64,000 nt of DNA from assembly GCF_041260155.1 (NCBI RefSeq), contig NC_091942.1:2366501-2430500 (forward strand), given 5' to 3'. Shown here piece by piece: positions 35,930-47,259 of the stretch. A program made the position numbers and the translations under genes. The notes beneath the pieces are model-generated. The model worked only from the letters and a program-made list of their open reading frames with translations. It was not told where the DNA came from and searched no databases. The stretch is from Ptychodera flava (Eukaryota > Hemichordata > Enteropneusta > Ptychoderidae). Position 1 is the stretch's first letter. Each line of letters begins with the position of its first letter.

Positions 35930-38900
35930 TTACAGTATGAGACAGCAATCGTCGTTTCGAATCTCTGGAACTGAGGGCAGTAATTCCGCTGATGGTTCTC
36001 GATACGATCCATTTATGTAGACACGAATGGCAGTTACGAAGTAGTCTGCTGCCTTGCCACTCTCGTAATAAATTGTACGTTCTATGTTCGCCGCAAAACG
36101 GTCGTAATACCATAGCTTTATTTCAAATGTTTCTGCTCCGAAGACAACGGCTCCTTAGGACGGAAGAAAAAAAACACTGAATTATTTTACCACTCTGCTT
36201 ATGACTGACTGGATGAGAGTGTAGTGTCATTTCATGCATGACGTCAACGATCTTCAGCAATACGTTATAGCAATTGCAAATACGATAAGAGAGTTGAAAT
36301 TGGTAGTTTACAAATTTGAAAAAAAAAAAAGAATTTGAGGTTACGGACATAGAAATTAAAAGCTAGCAATAGTTGAAGAGCAGGGCAGTCTACAGTCTAA
36401 TAGCAAACCAATATGAAGCACAGCTGACAGACAACATACATAGCCTACCGGTAGTTCGTAGCCACGCCATTATCCTAAACATTGTCTGTTTTTGATCTTC
36501 ATATTGAGCCATAATTAGAGCTCCTCCGGTCGTAAGCTGGCACGGAACAAACGTCCGGTAGGTTAGGGTCAAGGGTGGAGTCGGTGGAATGGATACACCT
36601 GACTGTAGTAATATAACACGAAGTATGCGAATGAAGTAGGTGTTAGCTTTGCCGTATTCCGTGTACGATGATTTTTGTGCATCGATAACAAGGGGTCCTG
36701 AAAATGTCAAAAATGAATTAGGATTGTAGACCAAACATATTGGTATTGTGATCATCCATGTAACAAAGTCATCACTGTTGCAAAGAAAAAAACCATGATC
36801 AGTTGATGTGTTTTCATAAACGGAAATAATTTCACCACTGTGTTTGTTTAGTTCCGTGTTTTGCCGCGCGACCGATATAACCGACGAATTTGTCTCATTT
36901 CGCTGGTTTACGAGCAAAATTGGTGAAAGGATACCTTTGAAGCATTTTCGTTTCATTTTCAATGTTTACGTTAATAGATATAAATTCAGTGGTCTTACAC
37001 AACACTTGCAAAATCGAATTATGGTAACTTTGATGTACACCTTCATTACTATTTTTTCAAGTTGCCAATCGAAAAGAAATCTGTGACAAAAGTTGGCTCA
37101 GTGTGCCAGCTTCCTCCTGACTGCAGCCCGATGGTCGCTAGTTTCCTGTGGATTGTTGTACTAGCAACTCATGTACAGAAAAAGTTTAAGTAACTACAAT
37201 GGAAATGATGATATTTTCAAATTAAGCGATCTTAAAACCTGAGATGCAAGAACCATCATTACAATGCGACGCTCCTTTAAAATGTCACGTGAGCCTGCCA
37301 GCGGAAATAATGTCTGCACATTCAATCACGAACAAATGAAACTTGCCTGAGAAGGACTCTCTGCGTATTTTAACATCAACTGTCTGAACATTGGAGACTC
37401 TGACATTGTGTCCCTGTATCCAGTTGTGTGCTTTGGCTACTACTGCACTGAAGGGCTCGGCGGTTGGTTCGCTGAACATTCCCCCTTTACCAAGCACCTC
37501 CGGTACAAAGTCTGCCATATCTACGCAAAGAGGAGAATAGCATCAACGCTGTCAATTGTCTCTTGTCAGAAAACTCAATTGTCATCATAGGATGCAAGAC
37601 AAACTGGCCGCCATGATTACTCCTGGCTTGTCTTTTAATCATAAATCTCGCGAGATTTCTGACATTTCCATCACATATACATCACTCATCTTGCTTGCGA
37701 GACTTCCTCCCTTGTCCGTTGCTATCAGCAACGGGTGAAAGGCAATAGAAACGAAAGAAACAAGAAAACGTGACTGCACTCTCGCACATATCTCTGATAA
37801 AGAGAGGAGTGTTTCGTTTCTTCACTAAATACGTAATAAAATGGTAAAAAGTCTGTTAACCACACAAATCCTTCATATTTCATGCCAAAATATGGATATA
37901 CACATATTCATTTGATTTGTTACCTATTTGCTCGTAGTGTGGCTGACCAATGACGTAGAAAATACGAACGATAAACAGAAAGAGTTTATGTGCTTTTCCG
38001 CTCTCATACCAACAGCTCTGATCAGGGTCAACTCCTTTCGCCGACCAGTTCCCATAAACTTTAATATCCTGTGTTTCAACTGTTACGATGTGACCTTTTA
38101 CAGAAGAAACAGTCGTATAAACATTAAAATTGATTTTGTACATTCTCTGAAGAGCTGATGACCAACTGCAGGTATTTTATCACATCATATCAATATATAT
38201 AATCAGCGCATTGTAATCATGAGAGTTCCAAGCAATGTTGTATTTCTGATCTGAGCTCTTCATTTCTATTACAACATTCTCTGTCCCAGATGTGTTGTTC
38301 CAAATACATTACAAAAGAAGAAAACATGTCTTTACGATATTAAAATTGCTTGCTCGAGGAAAGATTAAGTTTACAAATGTACCAAATTGGCGTGCTACGT
38401 GCGGTTCCGAATCAGTGTATAGAAAACGCTAAAATAACAAGATTTATGCTTGTATAACAATCTGAGATGCTTTCCACAGAACAATAAACATTACCCACAA
38501 TTCTCTTTGATTTCTATCTTTGAAAATTACTTTTCTTGTAACTTTTTCAGTTCTGCTTCTGCATATAAGCAATAATGCATCAGAATAATTGTTAGATGAT
38601 ATCTGATAAAAGTACGTTTACATATTTTAGTGAAAGTTTCCATATAACCATTAAACAACCGTAAAAGTCACATTCAACAGGTACTTCAAATGCCAACTTT
38701 TGTACAGCACGTTTTGACGAACTGAAGGGGCCATTCTCTGAGAAAACTTAGCATGCTAATTTCTTTTGTAACTTCTTTTGGAAAAAATCAATATCCCCTT
38801 ATTTCATAAAACAGGTGCAACTAGTCTCCTCTTTTCCATCACATTCTGTGTGGCTGAAGATACAAATCGTAATGAATTATGGGACATCTACAGTATTGTG

Positions 38901-41557
38901 CTTTCTCCTGAAGCGCAAAAAATAAACAAAAATGACACCTGGTATCGGCCTTTCTCTCAGAAATCTGTTGAGATTGGCTAACGTGACACCCATCGTTTCG
39001 AATTCCGGATAGTGAAGCCACCCGCCTTTTCTGAGACAAGCCGGCACACAGTTGATGTACCCCAGCTGGTCAGGTCCTCCAGGGGAACGTCGAGGACAAA
39101 ACCACAGCCTGCGTATCGAACAACACAAGCATTTCAGTTGTAATGAGAAACGTTGGTAGAATAATGGTGTGTTATGTTACGAGAAAAACGCCCTCTATCA
39201 TTTTACTAGTGACCAGGTAACACACTTGCATTCTTTTTGTTTTCTTTTGCTTATTTGCGTGACCAGGTATTTATGAATAATTTATTTTTGTTGTATATAT
39301 ACGTGTACAATGGACTTTCGGTAAGTGCTGGGATCGTCGGAAGTCCACGTCCACTTAGTTTCCCCGTTTTTGAACACCGAGTCCGGCTTGACTGACTTTT
39401 CTCTCTTCCTGCTGGTGCTGAAATTAAGACTGCTGTCTTGAAGAAACTACATGCCTGTTAACACCTGAGGAAGTTCTGGTATCATAGTTCTCGTGAGGGT
39501 GCATTACATTGCCGAAATGGTGTGTTCACGAGAGTTTTGACAATCGATGCATTATGGGTGCGTGCTTGACAAATGAATGCATGAAATAGTCAAAGTAGCA
39601 ACGTTTTATGACACCTTGAAACCTATGATTCGGTACGGTACGATGGAAAATTAATACAGCACCTGGTATCCATCAAAATGGCCATTGGCGCTTTACAAAG
39701 TCTTGTGTGAGTATGCTTATTAGAGGATTTACTTCGTTGATTGGAATAAACATGCCCTGCATATACCAAAATTCTCTCCGGGTCACACCGAAACACAAAA
39801 ACATCTGAAACATTCTGTAGCGCTACAAAATGAGCCATTTGACGTGCAGGATGATCCATGCTTTTTACACCCAAACGCCACATACTACATGTAGTAGATA
39901 AATCTGCATCCCTAATCTATGGTAGCACTGAACAGGGCTACTTACCTCAACCCCCGTACCATGTACTGTGGCGCTTTTCCACTCTCGTACCTCGTTGATT
40001 CATTAGGATCGACCTGGCTGTTCTGGTCTGCCTTCTTCTCCAGACTCTCGCAGCTCTTGACTTCCACACTGGGGTTGATACGCAACCATTCGTTGGCCCT
40101 GTCCATCACCACACTAAGCACAGATTTTTTAAAAAATACAGACTTATAGAACTACGTTTTCCCTGAACATTAATAGGACCAAGTACTTGGTATTTGAGTT
40201 GCACAGAGCACAGTCCTCGGAGCGTATACAGAGATGAAACAGTCGCAATAATTTTCACAAGTAAACTAAGCGAGAGCATTCTTCTATACGTGTCGAAAAC
40301 CTAGGTACAAAATATCGATTGTCACATAGCAGAGAATAGCAAATGGTGCAATAATATTGGCCAGTAAATTTAGTAATATAACGTTTTGTGTCCCAACAGA
40401 TTGTGACTATCTGATGTACGACATTTTAATCCACACGTAGTAAAGGACTCAGTTCATTTGTTGGGGAAAATCCATCAAAATTAAGAGGGGAAAAAATAAA
40501 AATAATGTACAATGGATCAGGTAAAAATGCTACCTGATCAATCTTCCAGCACACCCCCCCCCCCCCGAATATCAAATGATCCACCCCTTACTACACGATA
40601 TACCGCCCTCAGCGCTCATTAAAACAAAATCTCGAACATTTCTTGGTCAAGTAGCTGGTAAATGCGCACACAACCTGTAAAAATAAAAACAGAATTTGGG
40701 CGAGTGGGAATCAAGATATAAGATGGCAACTCGTCGCATTGCTAACAGTGTGAATACTGTAATTTTCCTAGACTGTCAACTGTCCCTCATGCCTTGTCTG
40801 CCTAAAATACCGACGTACGATAGCCAGTGGGGCAAGAGTTACAGAATAGGTACATGCTTTTCCCAACAACCGAGTGTCAAGAGACTCGAGGATTTTGCCA
40901 AGCTATCAACTTTCGTTACGCTGTATGACTAGTTTAAGCTTTGAGGTGTAAAATTTTTGCGCAAGCGGACTTTGTAAGTTTGTTCGATCGTCAACACAGG
41001 GACTATAGGCCCAGACTCCACACAAGCCGAGGACACAGCACTCGTACAGTGTACACGTGAGAATTGCGAGGGGGGATGAGAGAAAATTGACCGCTAAAGA
41101 ACAAGGTGCCAGACTAGACAATGTAGTCTACAGATTATGGTGGTGGTCGTTTAAGATAGTAGTAATGCAGTAATTTTGAAAGATACCCCAACATCTGTGG
41201 CTGCATTCTACGTCAAAGTTCATGGCCCATCAATTAGATCAAGGGCCGTCTGTTACGTTCTGATCTCTTGTAATGCCTGCTGCATTCTGGTACATATTAA
41301 GTATATCGCGCATATCATAAATATTTTGAAGAGACTCACTTGAATCTCTCGTAGATTATCTCCTTAAGGAATCCACCCCGTTGAAGGCAAGCTGGAAAGA
41401 AATCCCTGAACATGAGAACGTACGACCTGTCTGATGATGATTCCGCGGTATTTTCGAGCGAACGCAATGGCACGGCCTCCTCATAGGACGGCGGTGGAAC
41501 TGTAGCTGCGCTAGATGCAGCTCCGCCACTCCCCGAAGCAAAACCGTCCAATTCCAT
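35930..41557 (-). CDS. Uncharacterized four-repeat, PPxY and CaaX protein, paralog B (7 exons, 457 aa)
   Basis: Exons, in transcript order: 41340-41557, 39946-40113, 38939-39108, 37924-38094, 37347-37520, 36449-36697, 35930-36153. Together they make 1374 nt in frame, and exons 2, 3, 4 and 6 have exactly the same lengths as in paralog A. By eye about half of the residues match A. The N-terminus is MELDGF followed by a Gly/Ala/Ser linker and PPPSYEEAV, a PPxY-type WW-domain ligand. Four internal repeats follow, with 'YESGKA' or a variant in each and an 'RxLRV/RIFY'-type strand. The protein ends DDCCLIL, so CLIL is a CaaX box preceded by a second Cys. Intron 5 appears to use a GC donor (CAG/GCAAGT) where A has GT. 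The gene lies upstream of A in the same orientation, so this is a tandem duplication. Function unknown. Confidence 0.87.
38755..38870. repeat. Dispersed repeat shared with 48205-48310
   Basis: TTGGAAAAAATCAATATCC, AAAACAGGTGCAACTAGT and a following CTTTTCCAT / CTTTCCATTACAT block occur at both places. The copy here sits just below exon 3 of paralog B, in intron 3. Confidence 0.6.
40535..40640. repeat. Dispersed repeat with poly-C tract, shared with 50935-51050
   Basis: TCCAGC, a run of 13-15 C, AATATCAAATGATCCACCC / AATCAAATGTGCCACCC, and a later GTTCATTAA-like block are common to both. No coding sense seen. Confidence 0.5.
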
Positions 41558-41934
41558 CTGTTAGAATACCAAATCTCGATCGCTGGCTGTGCAGGTTCAC
41601 TGTCGACCGTGTATTTCTGGAGGTTTATAATCACCCTATCGGTGCCCTCGAAAAGTGAAACCAGCGCAGTCAGAGGGCGCGCTGCCCGTTTATGGATAAA
41701 CAACTCAATCCCCATTGTAACAAGGCCGACATAGTTCGTTGACACGTCAAACCTTGTTGTTAGGTTGGACGCGTCTCGGCTTTTGCTGAAATCCTTCAAG
41801 GAAGCTTGAGACCATGACCCGGGGACCATGATTGCCCTTCAAAGTCTAGATTGTGAAAACAGGAATCACCGTGTAGGCCTATGTTTGTCCTGGCAGAAAC
41901 AAATTACCGAAAATTTTAAACCGACGCTGTTACA

Positions 41935-42020
41935 ACAACAACAACAAGAATAACAACAACAATAATGATAATAATAATAACAACACTAATAATAACAAAA
42001 ACAATGATAATAATAATTAA
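41935..42020. repeat. (CAA)n/(TAA)n low-complexity block
   Basis: ACAACAACA then ATAATAATA triplets; the Val/Ile-rich minus ORF here is an artefact. Confidence 0.9.
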
Positions 42021-42119
42021 TATCGTTGAGCTCTTTGTAAATACATGTAACAAAGCTAATGGGATGTCGCTATAACGTGTGATGAATTTTTCTTCTATTT
42101 TTGTGTTCAATGTAAACTA

Positions 42120-43079
42120 CGGATTCGATCCGTGCTTTACTCATATCATATAGGGATACACAATGTTACATGTCAGTTCGTAAACTCAGTCTGTACATGT
42201 GTAGACGACATTGTTTTTGATGATAAATGAATTCTGGTCCGTACTAAAATACAAATGTCAACAATAACAGTGCATTGTACACTTGAAGACCCAGTGTTGG
42301 CTAGCTGAATAACCGGTGTTTCGCTTTAGGGAGAACAAGATCTTGCATGGCATTGATAAAGCTCTATTCAAAAGTTGCACCATACTGACCCATAAACTCT
42401 ACTAAATGGGACGATGAAATGTTTGAATTTAACAATACATATGAACCCCTTTGCTCCAAAGGTGTCAACGCTGCCAGGATACAATGAGCTACGTATTGTA
42501 AAAAATCAGTGGGTTGGAATATTTGTCCCCAGCCATATATACAAGTATGCACTATTCAGATTCCGCCATAATTGCTCTTTCACACATTCAGCTATGAGTA
42601 TGATAGATGGCCAGTAAGATTGGTCAAGAGGCGAGCAGTGTTTTATAGTATATAAATAAAGTATAACAGTTATGCGAACAATCTACTACTCATTTATTTA
42701 TTATTTATTTATTTATTTATTATTTATTTATTTCTTTATTTATTCATTGTTTGATTATTCCGTTGCATGCATGGCTTTTAAATTAGGAGCTCACCTGATA
42801 AAACATGATAAACACTGAAAGGAAGAAGCTATCGAAAATGAAAAATAAAAAAAATCGTCAAAGTGAATCAGAATAAGAAGATATAAAAGTTTGGAACTTG
42901 AACAACGATCAATACAGTGAATGAAAGTTTGCTATTGAAAGCAAAACTTAAAATAATTTCTGTTTTTTATGACTTTAATGTTATCGAAGGATATGTCGTT
43001 TCGTTTTGGGTTTATGCAGTCTCAGTGTAAACAGAAACAAAATATTGAAATCTGCAGTAAGGTGCGGAAATGTATTTTA
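42120..43079. other. No supported gene
   Basis: AT-rich intergenic sequence upstream of paralog B. Short ORFs here show no family signature. Confidence 0.5.
42692..42750. repeat. (ATTT)n low-complexity block
   Basis: TTTATTTATTTA tetranucleotide repeats with interruptions. Confidence 0.9.
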
Positions 43080-45030
43080 TCGTTTTTAGAAAGTTTAGCT
43101 AGAAGTCTAGAAAGCTAAATTAGAATTGTCTAAATCTAAATCAAAACTCCAGCTAAATTAGAAAGTTTAGAACGCTTTCTAGATCGGGCTAAATATCGTA
43201 ATTATCGGATATATCGCTGGAAAAAAATTTGGACTATTAAGGGCCGAGCTAAACTCCAGCTAAATTAGCAAAGTTTAGAACGCTTTTTAGATCGGGCTAA
43301 ATATTGTAATTATCGGATATATCGCTGGAAAAAAAATTGGACTGTTCAGGGCCGAGCTAAACTCCAGCTAATTCAGGGCCGAGCTAAACTCCAGCTAAAT
43401 TAGAAAGTTTAGAACGCTTTTTAGATCGGGCTAAATATCGTAATTATCGGATATATCGCTGGAAAAAAAAATTGGACTCTTCAGGGCCGAGCTAAACTCC
43501 AGCTAAATTAGAAAGTTTATTATTATTATTATTATTATTATTTATTTAGTTCAGGAATCTATACATCCCATATCAAAAATACATATCTTACTATGGTATA
43601 AAAAAGTAATAATTAAAAGAACACAGGCAAGTATGAATAGATACATATTATAGACAACAAATAAAGCAGCCAGACTAGAAAAGCAGCGAGAAAAACGAAC
43701 GATAAAAAACCACAAAACATGACTGTTTTAAAAGTTAAAAAGGATTAGTTAAAAGGAACCAAGCGGGTTTAGAACGCTTTTTAGATCGGGCTAAATATCG
43801 TAATTATCGGATATATCGCTGAAAAAAAACTTTGGACTCTTCAGGGCCGAGCTAAACTCCAGCTAAATTAGAAAGTTTAGAATGCTTTTTAGATCGGGCT
43901 AAATATCGTAATTATCGGATATATCGCTTAAAAAAAACTTTGGACTCTTCAGGGCCTAATTAAACTCCAGCTAAATTAGAAAGTTTAGAACGCTTTCTAG
44001 ATCAGGCTAAATATCGTAATTATCGGATATATCGCTGGATAAAAAATTGGACTGTTCAGGGCCGAGCTTAACTCCAGCTAAATTAGAAAGTTTAGAACGC
44101 TTTTTAGATCCGGCTAAATATCGTATTTATTGGATATATCGCTGGAAAAAAATGTGGACTCTTCGGGGCCGAGCTAAACTCCATCTAAATTAGAAAGTTT
44201 AGAACGCATTTTTGATCGGGCTAAATATCGTAATTATCGGATATATCGCTGAAAAAAAACTTTGGACTCTTCAGGGCCGAGCTAAACTCCAGCTAAATTA
44301 GAAAGTTTAGAATGCTTTTTAGATCGGGCTAAATATCGTAATTATCGGATATATCGCTTAAAAAAAACTTTGGACTCTTCAGGGCCTAATTAAACTCCAG
44401 CTAAATTAGAAAGTTTAGAACGCTTTTTAGATCCGGCTAAATATCGTATTTATTGGATATATCGCTGGAAAAAAATGTGGACTCTTCGGGGCCGAGCTAA
44501 ACTCCATCTAAATTAGAAAGTTTAGAACGCATTTTTGATCGGGCTAAATATCGTAATTATCGGATATATCGCTGGAAAAAATATTGGAGTACTGTTCAGG
44601 GCCGAGCTAAACCCCAGCTAAATTAGAAGTTTAGAACGCTTTTTAGATCGGGCTAAATATCGTAATTATCGGATATAACGCTGGAAAAAAGATTAGACTC
44701 TTCAGGGCCGAACTAAACTCTAGCTAAATTAGAAAGCCTAGAACTCTTTCTAGATCGGGCTAAATATCGTAATTATCGGATATATCGCTGGAAAAAAATT
44801 TGGACTCTTCAGGGCTAAGCTAAACTCCAGCTAAATTAGAAAGTTTAGAACGCTTTTTTGATCGGGCTAAATATCGTAATTATCGGATATATCGCTGGAA
44901 AAAAATTTTGGACTCTTCAGGGCCGAGCTAAACTCCAGCTAAATTAGAAAGTTTAGAACGCTTTCTAGATCGGGCTAAATATCGTAATTTAGCTGTGTTT
45001 AGCTGTGTTTTATCGTGTTTAGCTTATTTA
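43080..45030. repeat. ~107-bp satellite with higher-order structure
   Basis: About 16 copies carrying GAGCTAAACTCCAGCTAAA, TTAGAACGCTTTTTAGATCG and TAATTATCGGATATATCGC at 100-116 bp spacing. It is interrupted by the insertion at 43519-43766. Blocks 43815-43990 and 44245-44420 share private variants (TTAGAATGC, TATCGCTTAAAAAAAAC, GGGCCTAATTAAAC), showing a higher-order repeat of about 430 bp. Confidence 0.92.
43519..43766 (-). mobile_element. Short insertion with (AAT)n tail inside the 107-bp satellite, probably a LINE 3' end
   Basis: The satellite is interrupted within GAAAGTTTAGAACGC. The inserted segment opens with (TTA)n, then TTTATTTAGTTCAGGAATC, and ends at CCAAGCGG, after which GTTTAGAACGC resumes. 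GTTTA on both sides may be a 5-bp target-site duplication. Layout and tail match the LINE at 31617, but no coding part remains. Confidence 0.5.
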
Positions 45031-45512
45031 GCTCCCATTGACAATACACAGAGTTTAGAACAGGAACACGACGAGAGACACAATTCCGCACCTAACTCGA
45101 AATCTGTGCACACATAACTACGTTACTGTTCATAAACAGCATACCACATAGATGACCAATTTCATTGTTTCCTTACCTCTTTTCACGTTGCAACCTCAAA
45201 GTATGTGACCCGGCTTTAAATTTTAACTTAGCAGTCATTTATTCCGTCATAAAGTCATAAGTAAGAACGAAGATGTTGATTTTAACATTCAAATGAAATA
45301 TCTGCACAAAAATTTACTTCGTGTTTATTAATAAAATTTCTCCTATCCTGGTCATTTATGTTGGCTTTCAATCGAGAATTTCGCAGATTTAGACGATAGC
45401 TGTTCTGATTCCTTATCTCCTTTACCGCATGGATAGATGACCAATTTTCCTACCTTCTTTTTTTCACGTTGTAACCTCAAAATATATAACCTTGCGCTCA
45501 GTACCTTTTTAG

Positions 45513-45642
45513 CACAAACTGATGACGTCAAATCGCCGTACACAAAACACAGACGCCTTGTAATCACGCCTTACGTGCCTTCGAGTTGTAATTATGGCCC
45601 TGTGTATTAATTGTATACGGCGATTTACGTCATCAGTTTGTG
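45513..45642. mobile_element. Inverted-repeat element with CRE-like arms
   Basis: Arms 45513-45545 and 45611-45642 are near-perfect reverse complements (CACAAACTGATGACGTCA start, mismatches near the middle and end) around a 65-bp spacer that itself has partial pairing. The left arm contains the palindromic CRE TGACGTCA. Looks like a foldback or MITE copy. Confidence 0.6.
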
Positions 45643-46503
45643 GCGCCACCCTTTCCTTCCTTCATATAATACATACTTAATATGTATGGGTATATGTAAG
45701 TAGGTAAGAGACGCAAATGCTGATATTTATGGGTCGGCTGTAAAGTTTAGGTCTTTGTAGCACACTGTAACTGTTGTTTTGTGTTTGTGTCAACGGGAAA
45801 GCTACATAACCGAGCCCCCTTTCGAAACTGTATAACAGAAACAGATTAAATTAGAGATTCGCCATATTTCGAATTACTGAGACCTATCCCATTACTAGGA
45901 ACACCATGCTGTCGAGCTGTCTACCCGTACAAGTACTCGCAACATATAAAGACCTGCAAGGCCTGGGTAGCATCTTTATAATAACGAGAAAAATATTGTC
46001 ACTTCGATCATCGATAGACATGAAGTCACGAAACGTTTGAAGTTCATATTTCACTTGCAAAACAGCGTTGAAGACTGCTGTTCCAAACATTTCACGTGCT
46101 TGCTATTAAATTAATTAGAGTTTCTCCGATGGGATTATCAAGGCTTTCGAATTTCATTCAGCCCATTGTGATGGAAAACAAAAATGGCAGCAGTCTACTC
46201 TCACCACTCACATATATCCAGGGCTATGTTGGGAAATCGTCATATGGGCGAAGGGTCACTCAGAGTCGACCTCACTTGGTGTCAATTTAGGAGTGTTCTT
46301 TTTCATATGCATATGCTAGAAAACACACGATCTCCAATTTAATTCTTCGGATGAATTATATAAATACTTTTTTGTTTTTTCAGTTTTAATCAAGGTTGTT
46401 GATTGGTTGGAGAATGCTTCGGTGATATTGTGAAACTTCGAATATACATGTACATCGGTTCATATACTTGATACTTGTTCCTCGTCTTGATGTATACCAT
46501 CTC

Positions 46504-47230
46504 CTACAACGGATGAGTATTTTTGCCTTTCTCTTTTATTTCTTCCATGATTGCAACTTCGCCCGTGAACCCATTATGAGGAGTTGACTTCAACATTTTG
46601 ATGTAGTCTTCGGGCAAGCCTCTTTGAACAGCTCCATCGACGATAACACTCAGATACTGTGGGGAGGGAAATCCTACCTCAGGCAGTGGGCTACACATTT
46701 CTAGACAGCGGCAAGATATTTTTTCACCTTCTGGCGTTTCCACTTGGACTTCGATATTGCGATAGATGCCCCTGTCAACTGCGTCTTCCCTACAGTGAAC
46801 CCCATGGAAAGACAAAAAGATACAATTGATGATAAATAAATTAGCCGTCTTTGTGTATTGCATGTGGTTACGTTCTCGGCGAATGTCCCCTTCACCTAGG
46901 ACAGAGTATTTCGCCGTGTACCAAACCGCAAGCGATTGTGGTTTTAGGTTTATATTGCATGTAAATGTAATTAAAGTGTTAATGAAAATACCTCCATGAG
47001 CTTTCATTAGCTTTCGTTCGAACCTCAGAGATGGAGAGGGGAATTGAGATCAAACGCAAGGTTTGTCATATGCTAGTGACCCCTTACCGATTAAGTGCGT
47101 CAATGTACTGAGTTCCGATCTCCCAAACAGCGCCCCATGTCACGTCACCGGGTGAGGGTAGGATGTTTGCTGTAGAACCTTGCCAAGGACTCTCGAAATC
47201 TGGTGCATTGTTGAAGGAAAACTTATAGTC
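46504..47230 (-). CDS. GGCT: Gamma-glutamylcyclotransferase, C-terminal two exons
   Basis: Exons 47088-47230 (143 nt) and 46504-46789 (286 nt) join in phase through GT-AG. GGCT releases 5-oxoproline from gamma-glutamyl dipeptides in the glutathione (gamma-glutamyl) cycle, in the cytosol. The first exon reads DYKFSF, then SPGDVTWGAVWEI, matching the RLQDFKLDF and SPGDEVWGVVW segments of animal GGCT. The second contains RGIYRNIEVQV, SPQYL, and GLPEDYIKMLK, and ends at TGA in KNTHPL. The N-terminal exon(s) with the YGSN substrate-binding loop were not found up to about 55 kb; they may be divergent, in a long intron, or lost. In an ungapped alignment the catalytic Glu falls on Asp of NREDAV. It could be a functional gene with an unseen first exon, or a divergent or broken copy. 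Confidence 0.85.
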
Positions 47231-47259
47231 CTGGAGATAAAATGTATTAAACAAGTCAA

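Noticed and set aside
41356..41829. 157-aa minus ORF upstream of paralog B
   Set aside because: Overlaps exon 1 of B in another frame, and the upstream part has no counterpart at paralog A.
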